Of a DNA stretch of 64,000 nt, positions 35,781-49,084 are shown in pieces. The position numbers and the translations under genes are program-made. The notes beneath the pieces are model-generated. The model was given only the letters and a program-made list of their open reading frames with translations. It did no database searches and was not told where the DNA came from. Position 1 is the first letter of the stretch. The number at the start of each line of letters is the position of its first letter. The stretch comes from Kingdonia uniflora (lineage: Eukaryota; Streptophyta; Magnoliopsida; Ranunculales; Circaeasteraceae), in contig JACGCM010001245.1 of the NCBI GenBank assembly GCA_014058105.1, positions 496,001-560,000 of the forward strand, written 5' to 3'.

Positions 35781-38101
35781 GTGATCATATCTTCAAATCT
35801 TTCATTGTTTTTGTCATTACTAATTATCTCAAAGTCGAACAAAATTGGTAAACCACCTATCTTACCTCCTCACCGATTGCTACAAAGTCTTCGATAAAGA
35901 TTTTGATCCAACCCAACCATATCCAAAAAAAATTCTTAAATCTGCACGGTATCAAAAGCGTCCATCTGACAGATCCTCAAAGTGCTGTCTTAATCGCCTT
36001 TAAGAGTCTAATCTCTTCAGCACACCAGATACCAAACTCCGAATAAGGGGATTAAGATTAGCAGATAAATGATCCTTCTTGCCAAGAGCTATGTCCATTT
36101 TCAGCCGCTTTACACTTAGATGTTTGTCCTGAAAACCAGGACTGACTTTTCCTCATCAATCTCGCATAGAAAATTGGTCCTTTCGCTTATCCTTTAATGT
36201 ATTTCTATTAGTGTAAGATCTTAATGATTCCAACTCTATTTTCCCTTTATCATTGACTTTCAATTGAGTGAGACTAGGAAGTGGGAAATAAGCCTGATAG
36301 TCGGATCCTTCTCAATATGCACATCAGAAAATTTAATTGAGGTTATTGCCTGTCGGATAAATACTCTAGTGCGGAGATGCTTTGATCTGTAATTATTAAA
36401 TAGAACAGGATTGCTGCATTTATGACAAGCCCCTAAAATATATGCATCCGGGCTCGATCCCACAAGCGCCATACCTTTATTATTCTCTTTTTATCTTATT
36501 ACTCTCTTTTACGTCAAAATTCGTGGTGATCGAACTCAAGAATTGGCCAGATAAGTCACTAAAACACTTGTCCTGAGTTTCCCATAAGTCACTTTTTAGC
36601 AGGGAATTCCCAGTTTCCTGATTTGGGTCAGTCTTCTCTTTTCAAATCGAAGTCTTATCTCTTATTTCCACATTTTTAGAGAACTTACAGCTGGCCTGGC
36701 TCACATGAGAGCTTTCTACCCACCATCAATAGACGCAACATGCATAGTATTAGGTTTTCTTTATCAATTCGCCCTCATAGTACTGGTGAATCAATTTGAA
36801 TTGGATTGGTGGGTTGGCTCATCCATTTGATTCATGAAGCATGCCTGATGTAGTTCAACGCTTAAGCTGAATTTATTCTGGATGTCTCTTCTTTTTGTGA
36901 TATCACCAAACCCTAGCATTCATCATTTCCACGATATCCAGACCCCCATTTACCGTGCTGCACCTCTTCTTGCCTTTACAGCTATATTTAATGATGGCAA
37001 TGATATCGATAGGGTCAAATACGCACACCTCTTCGTATGCATTACCCTCCCTCCCACTCCAATCTCAATAGTTGGGGCATCTCCCAAAAGCTCTGGATTG
37101 AGGTCCACCTTCCTGAATCCACCACAGCAATCTCCAATTAACTTAAGTACTCCCATCATTTACAAGTAATAAGATGCCCCCAAATATGAGTTGACCTTTA
37201 GAAAATTCTAAGATTTGCATTGCTCTGGTACTATCACGGGATTTCATGAGTTTACCTGTCACAAGAATCATATAAGAACATCACTCTTTTATTCATAATT
37301 TTTGGAGATCTTTCAAAGTGTCACATTGGAATGAAGCTGTTTCCCTGCTAAAGCGTTCATACTGATAGTAATGGAGCCCCCTCTGCATTGCCAGAGCAAG
37401 TCCATACCAATATGTTGTCCAAATTAAATATAAATCCATGAAATCACAAACAATCACCTTGATCAGCCTCAAGTGTGCCTTCACCTTGCATAAATATTAA
37501 TCGTTTGTCATGCCAACTCTAGCCTCCACCTTTCCTTTCATAACATGAGCAACAGAACGAAAAAAAGGGTTGAACTAGAATTGATAAGGTACTTCTAAAG
37601 TCCTTCACATCTACCTTTACAGCCAAAATATTATGTCTAGCATCCACCTATATTTGGTTTACAGAATCACTAAGGCGTCCATTTCATTTCTTTCCACCTA
37701 AAACTCAATTGTTCCTAGAGGTAATAACATCTAAAAGTCTGGACACAAGCCATTCTGACATGGAGATACTCAACCCCACTTTCGCCATGAGATCCCTCCA
37801 AACTTCAATAACGAAAGTACTCGCTTCATCTGCCATCGTTTTGAAGGAATTCCTTTCGATAGATATATTCATAGCCAAAACAGAAAGGCTAAACAAGAAC
37901 CCTGTGAGTCACACTAAGAAAGTAAACTCTTAAGACCATGACCATAGCTCTATGATCTATCTCTTCCAGCAACCTAACCACTAAACTCGATTATCCAAAG
38001 AAACTGGAAACTTAGAGGATGAGACAAGTTAGACTTTATAGAGAGATGCAGGACTGTGCTCTGTCCTACTCTGAGACACCTTCTCCCTCCTTTTTCTCAT
38101 A
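35781..38101. other. no gene identified
   Basis: A minus-strand frame at 36260-36472 (SSPDAYILGACHKCSNPVLF) and another at 37705-37896 (MADEASTFVIEVWRDLMAKV) look somewhat protein-like, but I cannot assign them. They could be pieces of a decayed LINE or host gene. Confidence 0.35.
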
Positions 38102-38106
38102 GTAAC

Positions 38107-38310
38107 TGATAGATCATGCCTCGTGGGTCGTCTACCCACGAGGCCACGTACCTTCTACTTTCTCTTTATATTGATGTTAGGAGCTCTTTTGTTTTTTAGT
38201 TCTCTTGTTAGAGTTTGGGGTAAAACTCTAGAAACCCTAGAATTTGCAATTTAGAGATTTAGTTTATTTTAGAGTGTGATTTAGTTTCCGCAACAACGTA
38301 CTTTTTAACA
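38107..38310 (+). repeat. TRIM 5' LTR with terminal hairpin
   Basis: Runs from TGATAGATCATG to CTTTTTAACA. A perfect 10-bp inverted repeat, CCTCGTGGGT and ACCCACGAGG with a 5-base loop, lies at 38119-38143 near the LTR start. Confidence 0.88.
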
Positions 38311-39613
38311 AATTGGTACCAGAGCGAGCAAGATTCTGCGGATTTTTTTTTCTTTTCCGCAACAACGTACTTTTCTTTTCTGAATCCAGGAGAAAGAGGT
38401 CCCCATCGCCGCTGAGATCTGCGGAAGATGCGAAATTGATGGCGAAACAAACCACGGATTTTTGGGAGAAGACGTGGGCATGCCATAGGGGCATGACATG
38501 TTGGGCATGGGGCAGGTACGAGTAAGGGCATCAGATAAAATATGCATGACACAAAACAGAGTACGACAGGCACGGGGACGGTGGCCACGGGCATCGGGTA
38601 TGGCATGCCTTTGAGTGGCACGGGCATGCCATTGCAACAACTTACAAAACCAAAAGATTCAGATCATGATAGCATCGAGAGGGGGGTCATGGACCCACGA
38701 ACTCGACGCAAGCACGCCACGGGCACCCTTGGACGTCGGCCCGACGTTAACCAAGGGTTGACGTAGCCGACTAGTGGCGAGCACATATCAAGCGGAGGGA
38801 TTGCGGTTCTGACCGGGCCGACGACAGACATGGTTGATAAAAATCCGACGGAGTCGGAAAAGAAAACAAAAGAGCGTAAGATTGCTCGCAAAGCGAGTGA
38901 GGAGAGGGCAATTAGTTTTGGCAATATGCAAGGACACATTTGGGAAATAGGGAGTAATTTCTCACAGCCGGGTGTACCGAACATAGTTTTGTATGTTGAC
39001 CCTTATTAGATAGAGTTTATAATCCGTTCTTTAGACTTTGTGGATCTGTTTTGGCAAGAGATGGAGGTTCGTTCAAGTATGGAGGTAAATAAAATTTTGG
39101 GAAATCTGAATAATATTACCAACAGGGTTTTTGGCAAAGTATTTTGTTCCGCATGCAAAGTTATTGGGTATGGCAAGTATCGTAGACGGATTCGCAATCA
39201 TCTTATTCTCAGAGGTACCTCTTTCGAGTTCGAGATAGTGTTTTGTTATGCAACCAGAATTAAAGAGTACGGAAAGTACCGTAGAAGAATTTGCAGTTGT
39301 CGTATGCTCAAGGTTACTCCTTCCGTCTTCAAAATTCGTGGACAAATTTTTCTTGCAAATTTTCCACGAACTCTTCTTAGACAGGGAGAATTGATAGGAA
39401 TCGTGGTCGTATCCACGACCATGAATAGCAGGTTGACAGATCATGCCTCGTGGGTGACCAAGTCGTTCGAACGAGTCAGGGAGTTGTTCGAACGAGTTAG
39501 AAGAAAGTCAAGCCAAAAGTCATGTTGCCGATTCTAAGCAAAAATTGGGAAGTCATTTGCACGGATAAATCCAACATTTTACGATGATTATATGCGGCTA
39601 GGAGGGGAGAGTT

Positions 39614-39799
39614 GATAGATCATACCTCGTGGGTCGTCTACCCACGAGGGCACGTACCTTCTACTTTCTTGATGCTAAGAGCTCTTTTGTTTTTTAGTTC
39701 TCTTGTTAGAGTTTGGGATAAAACTCTAGAAATTGCAATTGAGAGATTTAGCTTATTTTAGAGTGTGATTTAGCTTCCGCAACAACATAGTTTTTAACA
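39614..39799 (+). repeat. TRIM 3' LTR
   Basis: A closely similar copy of the 5' LTR with small deletions. It keeps the same perfect hairpin (39626-39650). Confidence 0.88.
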
Positions 39800-39804
39800 G
39801 TAAC

Positions 39805-40134
39805 ATATTTGTGCACAACTTTGTAATAAGAAGTTTGATTGTCTTAGGTACCGTGAGATTTTGGAAGGCTCGTCATTTGTAAGGGACTATGTGTGAAAGG
39901 GATTGTCATATTTTCATCAATGAACGGCAAGCTAACGGATTCAAATCAGCAAGGTCGTTAGAAATGAAAAACGAATGAGGTATCGCAAAGTGACATCAAA
40001 ACCTAAGGAGGAGGTATCATTTTATTTCAGATGTAACTTCTGCAAAATGCTTCGAAAAAGATAACCCTTACAATAAGAAAATGGTCAGAAAAGAATCAAA
40101 CCTGTCAGTTTTAAGTATTTTGAAGTTGAAACTG
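39805..40134. other. 3' flank of the GT43 gene
   Basis: Between the TRIM and the stop codon at 40135-40137 (minus-strand gene). It would include the 3' untranslated region. The TRIM therefore lies only about 340 bp beyond the stop codon. Confidence 0.6.
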
Positions 40135-43100
40135 TCATTTAAGGGGAAGGATAACATCAAGGTTCTTCTGTAGAAACCATCCGCTCGGATAAGCAAGATT
40201 ATGGCTTTCCAAATGGAGATGCCAATTCATCACCCTTAAACATTCGTTAGGTATGCCTTCCATTTGGGTTTCATCTTCAACAACTTGCTCTATAAATGTA
40301 GTTTCCTGCAAGAAAAAAGTGGACAGATTATAGAAACGATCTAAAAATAGAGAAAGTATTAGTAAAGTAAAGAATAAAGAAGTGTAGACCACTTTCTCCA
40401 AAAATAGAAGTCTTGATCTGAAGAAAGGATGGTGATGCATCCAAATTATATCCTAAGCTCATGGTTATAATAGGCAGTCCGGATCAGGGGACAATTTTTT
40501 GGTTATACTTTTTACACCACAGACTGGAAAATGAGTTAATATCAAATAATTAGTGAGAATGGGCTCATTAAACGAATTATCCCTCACAAAAATCAGATCC
40601 TAATTTATTCCTTTATGCACATACAAGAGAAAAATGTAAAATTTGATAAAAGAAACGAGCCACGCATTTGGTTTTGCTTGAAGATAAGATATATGCTATA
40701 TATTGGTCTCATTATATCTATTATATATTATAGAGTGGGTTATATTTTTCCTTGAGAAATTTTCAGCCGTCGGTCAATTTCTTTCATAAGAAAAATGATT
40801 ATTTATGTCATCGAATCTATAAGTTCGTTAATCGAGACAACTGTATGAACGAGATATCAGGGGCAATTTGGTCTTCCCAAAAAATATCAGGGGCAAGAGT
40901 GGCATTTGACTCAAAAATCTTTCAATATAAAACCAAAAAACTAACGATTTTGACATAAACTCTGTAATCTCTCCATCAGGAGCAAATAAATCCTAGCCGT
41001 CATTATTAAATTTATTTCTCGATTTGTTTTCAATCGACCTATCTCTCGTTGGCTTACAGAGCTCGATTACTATCTATTTTACGCCGATTTTGATCTCCAT
41101 TTTGCCTGCCAATCCCATATTTTCCTCGAATCTTCGACCTTTTCTCTCCTAATGAAACCTTAATCCGAAACTGAAGTTTCAGGAGTTCTTCGATCTAATA
41201 TAGTTCGTGAATACAGATGGTTTAGGTGGAGTTCTTCACATGAAAATCAAATAGTTTGAATTCAAACAGTCTATTGATCAAAACCCTCGATCAAAAGGTT
41301 GGGGTTTAAGAATAAGTTTCTAAAATATCAAGGGTTTTTCAATTTATACATAAATTTTAGACTTAATTGGTTTTAGTGAAGGGATTTTGAATCGTGAACC
41401 GAATCAGATCTTCTCTACTTCATTTCATAGTTAAAATTGATTTTATTACAATCAATTTCAATCGATCGGGTTAAATCATCAAGAAGAATATTGTTTGTCT
41501 AGAATTAGAGCTTTAACTGACAAGGAGTGTCATAGACACAAAAACTCAATATTTTGATATTGAACACATTGGCAGCTTAAGGAGGCAATTGGAATTAACT
41601 TGAAGGGGATATTGTGCATATAGGAACATTATTTATGTGCCAAATGTACATTTCTATATAATCAGGGAGATAAACTACATAGAAAAAGAAGAATTTAAGG
41701 AGCTTTTTGATTTTGCTTGAGGGGGGAAAATAAACAAAATCACATAAAGTGGAGAATTAGAATTGCAGAAAATAGTGTTGAACGTAAGTTGACGTGATTT
41801 GTAGGAACTTGGTTTTAAAAAGCGTAATCCGTGGCAGTGACATGTTATTCACTATATATGGCATGTGATATTTGTTTGTTATAAATTGGGATATATAGCC
41901 AATATATCATGATAATCAGTATGCAACGATCTTTCACCAAAGTACAACAACATAGTAACATGTTCGCAAATCCACGATAATTTGTGATGGACAAGACATG
42001 CATTGTAAAAATTCCCGAGATCTTATCGTGAAAATCATATATTATGAAGGTAGAAAATAGACACAAATACAATCCCTACCTGAAAACCCTCCTTCACGGA
42101 GTCTAATTGCCGTATGGAATCAGACATAGGGCGGAGCCATCTCTTGGGATCCCATAAGATGGTGCTGTTGAATGCAAATCCTGACATATCAACATGGAAC
42201 CTTCGAAGTCTTTTACTCTTCTCATTGGTATGCCATCCAATCACTTGACTTCCATTACATACTGGACCTTCCAATATTGCCTTGTTTTTACTTTGAGCAA
42301 GCATAGCAACAGGCCAAGTGCCAAAGCGTCTGGAAATGAGACTCAAGCCGATAACATTAATTATTGAGAATAAACACAAATATGTGAAAGTGGGCGGCAG
42401 TTTATTACTAAGAACATTCAGTATCAAGTATGGTCTTCTAATCAAAAAAAGATTAATTGTAATATACATAATCTATATATAATCCTCTAAACAAATTGTA
42501 TCAAAAGAATGGAAAAATTGTGTTTCCGTATCTATAATAATAATCCTTTAAACAAAAATGTGTGTTTCAAGGGAAAATTGAATTATATCTTCTCAGATCC
42601 TTACAATAAGAATCAGTTTCTGTTCTAAAATAAAATTGAAACTAATAGAACACTGGAGGAAAAGTAATATGTCTGAAATACAAGTATGCAACCCTTAAGA
42701 AAGGGCATGATAAAAATATCAAATATCCGCGCCTTATCTAGCTATTGTGGATTTGTGGTAGGATGAAAAACTCATTATCAGATTAAGCATTATTTGAGGC
42801 CATAGTGAGAATCATAAGTATTGTGCTATCTTGCAATGATAATAAAAATAGTAATCTGCAACCTAGTAATCTTGCAAAGATAATAAAAATATTTGGGTGC
42901 CTACTTTTTGAAGATCCCTTCCTCCAAGCTGAATGGAAGCTAACCATATTAAGAGAAACAGAGGCTTTGAACATAATCCTATCTGGGGATATGCTTTACC
43001 TTCCCTAGAAAACATCTCTTGATTGTAAATAGCTCTTTTCTAATCTAGTGAGACATAGACAGCTTGATTCAATGGCAAAGGTACACTGGATCTCAAGGTT

Positions 43101-46100
43101 AAGCATCCTGATCTGTGCTCGAGTAACAAAGTTAATTCACATGTGTCCTTACCATTTCCAATAGTTTGATTACTTGCTTCATCAGCTCAATATCAAAAAT
43201 ATATAGTAGGCTTGATAGAAGGGGTCTTATGATGCATGTTCCCGAGTCATAGACCTTGGTGGCAAATGGAAGGTGTGGTCTGTTGAAGGAATATTATTTC
43301 GCATTAGAGTCTCTCGTAGACTGATTTGAATGTCTTCTTTGTTTTATGCTTTTGACTATTCATTCACTTGGACCAACCACACATATACCAAATGTTCACC
43401 TCGAAGTCTAACTGATTTAGAATTGTATACACATGACACTGTCGCTACTGCAAACAAGTTCAATGAGATTGGGTTTCTGAACTCACCTCAGAAATAAGTG
43501 TCAGATAAAAGACCTAGGGGATTAGCATTATCTTTCGAGTATAGTTGGATCATAAAAATATAGTTTCGCTATCGTATTAAATGTGTTTTAGACTTCAATA
43601 TCAATGTGAACCGCAATAAAAGGACTTAGCATCAAACTTTAATAGCACACTGACGCATGGTGCCTATTCAGCCTCTGTGGCCATCTTAAAACTGACAGAC
43701 AAGATTTGCACACAAGGAAAAAGTGTCAAGTAAGATTGTAATCGTGCGAGGACACACCTGCAAAAATTTGCAGCATGCCAGAGGTTACTTGAACTATTCC
43801 TAATTCATATAGATATAATTACTTCAACTAATATCGCTTGACTAAAAACTTGAAAACGCATCTGTGATGTAGATAAGATTCGCAGTATAGAAAACGGTAC
43901 TCGATCTTCCCTCTCGTGGAAGATTGTCAACAAATATTGTAAAACTGAAAAGATGGAGACACGTTCATAATGTAGACAAAATTTACAGTATAGTAGATGA
44001 CACTCGAACTGTTTCTCTCCCAAAATAGAGGAAAAACTGTCAACTAATATTGTAAGACAGGAAACACGAAAGCGCATCTGTCACACTGCTAGAGACTTTC
44101 CCAAAATATATGAAAACCCAACTACTATTGTAAAGACAGAAAAATTAATATAATATCTTGAATCAATGATCTAGGACGGAGATCAAGATTGTAAACGCAT
44201 GATTCGGAAGTCGAAGATACTTGCATTTATATAAGTAGGATTAGCGGTAAAACCTTCTAATTGTGACCTGAGGTTCTTCAAAGGATCCAGATACCACATG
44301 GAATAATATAACGCGATTGTGTACCTTTTCTACTAGTCCTTGTAGCTGAAGTGATCTCCAGTTGTTTATATCGGTGGAGCTAACATGGAGATACTCCTAA
44401 AAGGCTCAACCACATAACTAGCCATTCATACCTTAAAGACCATCCTCGGAAAGAAACCGTATAAAAATATTTTCATACATGAAGACATCCTCCGAACACC
44501 ACACCCACCTCTCATAGAAAAATTTTGGCATACCTAACCACTTGAAAAGTTGATCTCAGTACTATGATCCATGCTATCTAAAAAAAACCTTACGAATCTA
44601 TTTTCATACATGAAGACTGGCCTCTTCCACCCACCACCCCCACCTCGCGTAGAAAATTTTTGGCATTCCTAACCACTTGAAAAGTTGATCTCAGTACTAT
44701 GATACATGCTATCGAACTAAGTGATAACTTTGTGTCAAATGATTACCAATGTTAGGATCACTAATTTCAACTATAAACAGTAATCATAGTAGTGATGACT
44801 AACGGGAAACCCAGTTCAACCGTCCTACATAATATCCATGTAGAATAACCAGCTATAGCAAAATGTACTGCTCGAAAAAATACCTACAATAGCAAAGATA
44901 AAACAAAAAATCCCTACACAATACCCATGGTAATCTACCAGCAATAACAAAAGGGGAAATTAGAAACAGTCAAATAGTACGTATTTATATTAATCATGGT
45001 GGAGGAAACTACAATACATCATGTCATGATGTCTATGGAACCTTTATGACAAACCATTATGAATAGAGGAGTTGCATTGTGACTGAGATAGAAGAACGAA
45101 TACTCATGAATTTAAAAAAAAAAATCACAAAACTAGGAAGTCAAGGAATATGCTCATTTGTAATTGGAATCATTCATCTAGTTAAATCTTTTTGCTACAA
45201 CATTAACACAATGCCGGTCCTAGGAGTTTGACTGCCCAAACTGGTTAAATCTTTTAACAGTGCCGAAAAAACTTGATTTGGCCGCTTTACCTCAACGAAT
45301 AAAATTTGGATTTTGTTTAAGACGTACCATGTTACATAATAATAGACAAGGCAAGTTGATAGACATACTATGTTCCATAATCCTATGAATTTAGACTGAA
45401 AAATACCTGATTTCTCGCAAGCTCTCAAACAACTCAAGTGAATAGATATTATCATCGTCAGCAAAGTACACAATCCCATCTAGTTTATGACGTCCAATAT
45501 GCTCAAGCGCAGTATTCCTTTGATGAACTCCTCTATCCTTCACATTCGTAGAATTCTTAGTACACACAAGAAGCCTATACATAACCCCACTTCTCCTCAA
45601 AATCTCCGAAGTTTCCATCGAAGCTGCATTATACTCCACCACAACCCACAAAACCGGCGGTTTCGTTAAACGTAAAACCTGACTCAACCTACTCAAAAAA
45701 TACCCCTGAAGCACCCGATTATATGTCGGAGTCACAACAATCAACTGTCTAACACCCCTAAACCCATCTTCTTTCAAATCCTCCAATCCCCCAACCCCAA
45801 CACCCAACTTCACCGTCTCCAAAACAATCTTCTCCCCTCTAACACCCCCATAACGCGGTTTAATCTCCGATAAAAACTCAAACTCCCCATGTTTCACATT
45901 ATCATCGTCTACAAACCCAAATTGCCCAAACCCAATTACAAAACCTAGAACAAAACACACTAAGAATCGAAAAAAGGGTCGTCTCCATGAATGATGATTA
46001 CTACTACTAGTGCTCCCTTTCCGTGATCTTTGTATGAAAATCGAATCGAGAAATCTTCGCAGTGATCCAATGAAATGTGGCTGTGGAGATGTAGATGAGT

Positions 46101-46203
46101 AGTTTGATCCGTGTAGGAGCTTGTGAGAGGACGAAGAAAGTGAGAATGGGGTTCGAGTATGATGATGATAAGCGGGAGATTGAGCTCGTCGAAATGAAGC
46201 CAT
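40135..46203 (-). CDS. IRX9H: GT43 xylan glucuronoxylan xylosyltransferase-like protein (IRX9H/IRX9L type)
   Basis: Three minus-strand exons (46203-45407, 42329-42080, 40305-40135) join in phase with GT-AG borders to give 405 codons, the usual length of the family. Residues about 76-97 are one membrane segment ([18 protein letters not shown]) after a basic serine-rich cytoplasmic tail, the type II topology of Golgi enzymes. The GT43 domain starts near residue 153 ([11 protein letters not shown]), with [20 protein letters not shown] and the metal/nucleotide-sugar motif FADDDN at about 248-252. Exons 2 and 3 carry [20 protein letters not shown], then [10 protein letters not shown]. Family members build the xylan backbone in cell walls. 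The motifs fit the IRX9H/IRX9L branch better than IRX14. Introns are 3.08 and 1.77 kb. It looks functional. Confidence 0.92.
43853..44085. repeat. diverged tandem repeat in intron 1 of the GT43 gene
   Basis: A unit of about 108 bp (CGCATCTG..., TGTAGATAAGATT..., CAACAAATATTGTAA) occurs twice, with the start of a third at 44067. The copies differ at many positions, so the duplication is old. Confidence 0.6.
44460..44715. repeat. tandem duplication in intron 1 of the GT43 gene
   Basis: Two copies of about 125 bp, each running from TTTTCATACATGAAGAC to GTACTATGATCCATGCTATC (second copy GATACATGC). Similarity is high, so this duplication is younger than the neighbouring one. Confidence 0.75.
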
Positions 46204-47764
46204 TAGTAGTGGTTACATCTGTTAATCTGATTTCGAAAACTTTGATAAAACGAAACCCTAAAAAACAAAATTGAATTACTGACGAGCAGAGGTACTGTTT
46301 GGAGAGTTTAGAGAGGAGAACGAGGGATTTTTCAATTTTTAGCTCTGTTACTAGCAATCGGGCACACCTACAATATTTTGAAAATTTGTTATAAAGAGAA
46401 CTAGGGAAGAGAACCAACATATTGTCTGATAAGTTAGCATAAAGGTGAGTCATAATCAGGATAAGGATGTGGTGATTCTTGTAATATGCCAAATTGGCTT
46501 CAAAACATTCTGTGCATTTTTGGGTTGTAAGTCATACTCAAAATTGCCAAATTATGATGGCGCAGCATGGAGGGTGCAACAGACGGAAGTTAGGGGTTAA
46601 GTATCAGAGTGATGCCCTAGGAAAAATGACTGAAATCTTTATAGTTGCTTAAATGATGCAATAATAATCTGAGTTTACTTATGATACGTCAAAAGCATTA
46701 ATCTGAGCTAACACCATAGTCAAATAACATACATGTTGTACTCAGTTGTAACAGCACGTAACTGATCCCAAAAAAAAATTATAGTATAAACATCCAAGAA
46801 GACCGACACATGACACATTCCTCGTTAATCGACAAAATTATGCGCACGCCATCTTTATAGAAAATAGATTATATAAACAACGAATTAACCACTTTGGGGG
46901 TAAAAAACCATAAAGAGAAAAAGTAATCAGCTTCAAATATCAGAGTACATGTACAGTGATACTTTGTGATTAACTATGCACAATAAGTCAGAATCATTTC
47001 GAAGAAATATTCCAGTTTGGTATCCTAAATTTGTTTAAATTCTTCCGACTTGTAAGTTAACCATTAATGCACCAGCACCGTAAACAGTTGCGCGAAGCCA
47101 TAACACATGGGCATGCCACCATAGTGTTCCCTCGTGTAGTGATGGTGAAGTGGTATGTGTACATTGAGTTACATAAGCCGATCCATCCGACCACCATTCC
47201 TGCATTTGAATCACCGATTTTACGTAAGCATTATTTTCAGTAAAAAAAAAGAACTTTTATTTGATATTTTGAGAATGAACAAATTACCAGTGAATGGTTA
47301 AAAGCCTCTCGTTCTTATTTAACTCCACTACGCGATCCCAACAACTTCTTAAACGCCGATCCAAGAATCGCAAAACTTCTCCCCAATACACCCTAGCTTT
47401 AGCAACTCTGATCGATCGTCGCATAGGTTCACAGTCTATGATCAGTAGGCAACTCACTTAGGCGAAGATAGCATTCTTCTCTCGACTGAGGTGGCGAAGG
47501 TTGCATATTCTTTTCTCGAGACTGAGGTTTGGATTCCTAACCTACACTGGAGCTTAAGCGCTTATTCAGTTTCAAAGGACAGTGCGTTTTCTCTAAACAT
47601 TTGAAGCTTCCCAACCCTTTCAGTCCTTTTTTAAAATAGCACACCCTTCCTTTCAGTCCTTTTTTAAAATAACACACCCATTTTCTTTCAGCGAGTGCCA
47701 TTGCTCCAGCTATTCTTAACTTCCGTCGCTAATGGCTTTGGAAAGCACCTCTTTTCAACATAAA
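46204..47764. other. 5' flank of GT43 gene and spacer
   Basis: Upstream region of the GT43 gene, then AT-rich DNA. A direct duplication of about 35 bp (CCTTTCAGTCCTTTTTTAAA) lies at 47615-47682. I searched here for a Helitron 3' end and found none I trust. Confidence 0.5.
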
Positions 47765-47767
47765 GTA

Positions 47768-48111
47768 TGCAAGTTATGATGGAAAAATATTGTGGACATT
47801 AACTATAAGTGTGTCTCCCTTAGAAAGTCGTAAGGTGGGACCTAGCATGCTCCCATTAACAACCACTATAACTTGCTTATCGCATAGCTTACGGACGGTC
47901 AAGTTCTCCATGACTCCATCTGTGATTGAAAATAAATGAAATTAGGGTATTTGCAATTTTCGTAGAGTGGCATTGAGATATATAACAATACAAACGAAAA
48001 ATAATAATCATAAGCTATGTTTACCATTAGGGTGTGCTCGACGACCACCGCAGAAGCCATAGAAGCAAAGAGAATTATAATACCGGAGAGCAAGAGAATT
48101 GTATGTGCCAT
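47768..48111 (-). pseudogene. laccase N-terminal fragment
   Basis: Exon 1 (48111-48025) encodes MAHTILLLSGIIILFASMAS, a signal peptide, then AVVVEHTLM before GTAA. Exon 2 (from 47919 after an AG) reads VMENLTVRKLCDKQVIVVV, then NGSMLGPTLRLSKGDTLIVN, the first cupredoxin domain of plant laccases (multicopper oxidases of the apoplast that polymerise lignin units). The two exons do not join in phase at these borders, and a stop follows VNVHNIFPS just before the copper-binding HWHG motif, so no copper site is present. It is a dead fragment on the same strand as the Helitron. Confidence 0.7.
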
Positions 48112-48422
48112 ATGTTTGATATTGCAGAAATATTTAACATTTAAAACATAATATTCATAATGTTCAGGCGCCGAAGCAAATATATGCACATGAGCGATTT
48201 TATAGTTTCCTCTACCACTTCAAAGACCATTGTTCTTCCTGTACTCGTAAAACACATCCTACTTACTACAACACTCATAAACTTCATGCATCATGGGGTG
48301 TAGAAAAAATAAAAATAATCACAATCGCTCGAGTTCCATACGAAAGCAATCAAGTTTTAAGTAATTACTCTAAAAGCATTTAACCTTAGTCACATCACTA
48401 TTTATTGGGGTTTCCGACCTTC

Positions 48423-49079
48423 CTAAGAAAACTTTTGAAAGGTGAAATTTAGCAAAGAGAATGCATATAGGGTACCTGATGGAGGACATACCGCTCTTTC
48501 AGAAGATCCGTAGCGACAATAACAGTGAAAACTATTACCAAATTTGGTAGTTCCGCAACTCCCATCAGATTTGGTGCAGTGATCACAGTCTGGATAATTG
48601 TTTGCATCATACTTCACTTAAAATACATCTTTAAAAATATCATGAGTTGCGATGAACAGACGAGGCACGAATTGGGATGAAAATACTACCACGGCACTCA
48701 GAAGTATTTTGATGTAGCTCCACTGAACCAGATTCAGCCCTGAGGTAAAGATTAATATTGGTGCTATCTATTGGATCACGACAAGAAAATACCCTTGAGT
48801 GTTATGATACTTTAAAAGGGCAACCGTAGAAAAGAGTGGCATTCTTAGTACCCAGACCATATTCAAAAAGACTGGAATAAAAATTGGAATCACCTATTGT
48901 TGTATCATTACAAAATGCAGTTGGACAACGAAGATAACTATCACCCAAATTCAAAACATCTTGTCTTACGATTGTCATAATTTGATTGGCTTCACTGATA
49001 TTCAGAACTCTGTAAGTTTGTGACCTTATCACAATCTCAATATGGGTATATCGGCCTCCAATTTTAGAGCTTTCGACCA
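48423..49079 (-). pseudogene. WAK-like / LRK10L receptor extracellular domain fragment
   Basis: The minus strand reads through a GUB_WAK_bind-type domain (YTHIEIVIRSQTYRVLNISE, CPTAFCNDTTIGDSN, LFEYGLGTKNATLFYGCPF). After one stop near 48800 comes a linker (LYLRAESGSVELHQNTSECR) and the cysteine-rich WAK_assoc domain (YPDCDHCTKSDGSCG ... FHCYCRYG). The exon ends PPSG before GTACC at about 48477. Such domains form the wall-facing part of receptor kinases. Signal peptide, transmembrane and kinase regions are missing, and three stops interrupt the frame. It abuts the SPT16 fragment directly. Confidence 0.75.
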
Positions 49080-49084
49080 TTCAT

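Larger units (their letters stand above)
38107..39799 (+). mobile_element. TRIM/short LTR retrotransposon with perfect target duplication
   Basis: Two short LTRs (204 and 186 bp) enclose a 1.3-kb interior. GTAAC flanks both ends exactly (38102-38106 and 39800-39804). A primer site TGGTACCAGAGC (38314-38325) follows the first LTR, one base away from the initiator-Met site. A purine tract (GGAGGGGAGAG) precedes the second. No pol domains are present. A plus-strand coding-like stretch around 38800-39010 (ESEKKTKERKIARKASEER) may be a gag relic. By size it is a TRIM that depends on other elements. Confidence 0.88.

Noticed and set aside
47390..47470. CCTAG followed by a weak stem as the Helitron 3' end
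   Set aside because: The stem is short and interrupted and its spacing is wrong; not enough to call a terminus.
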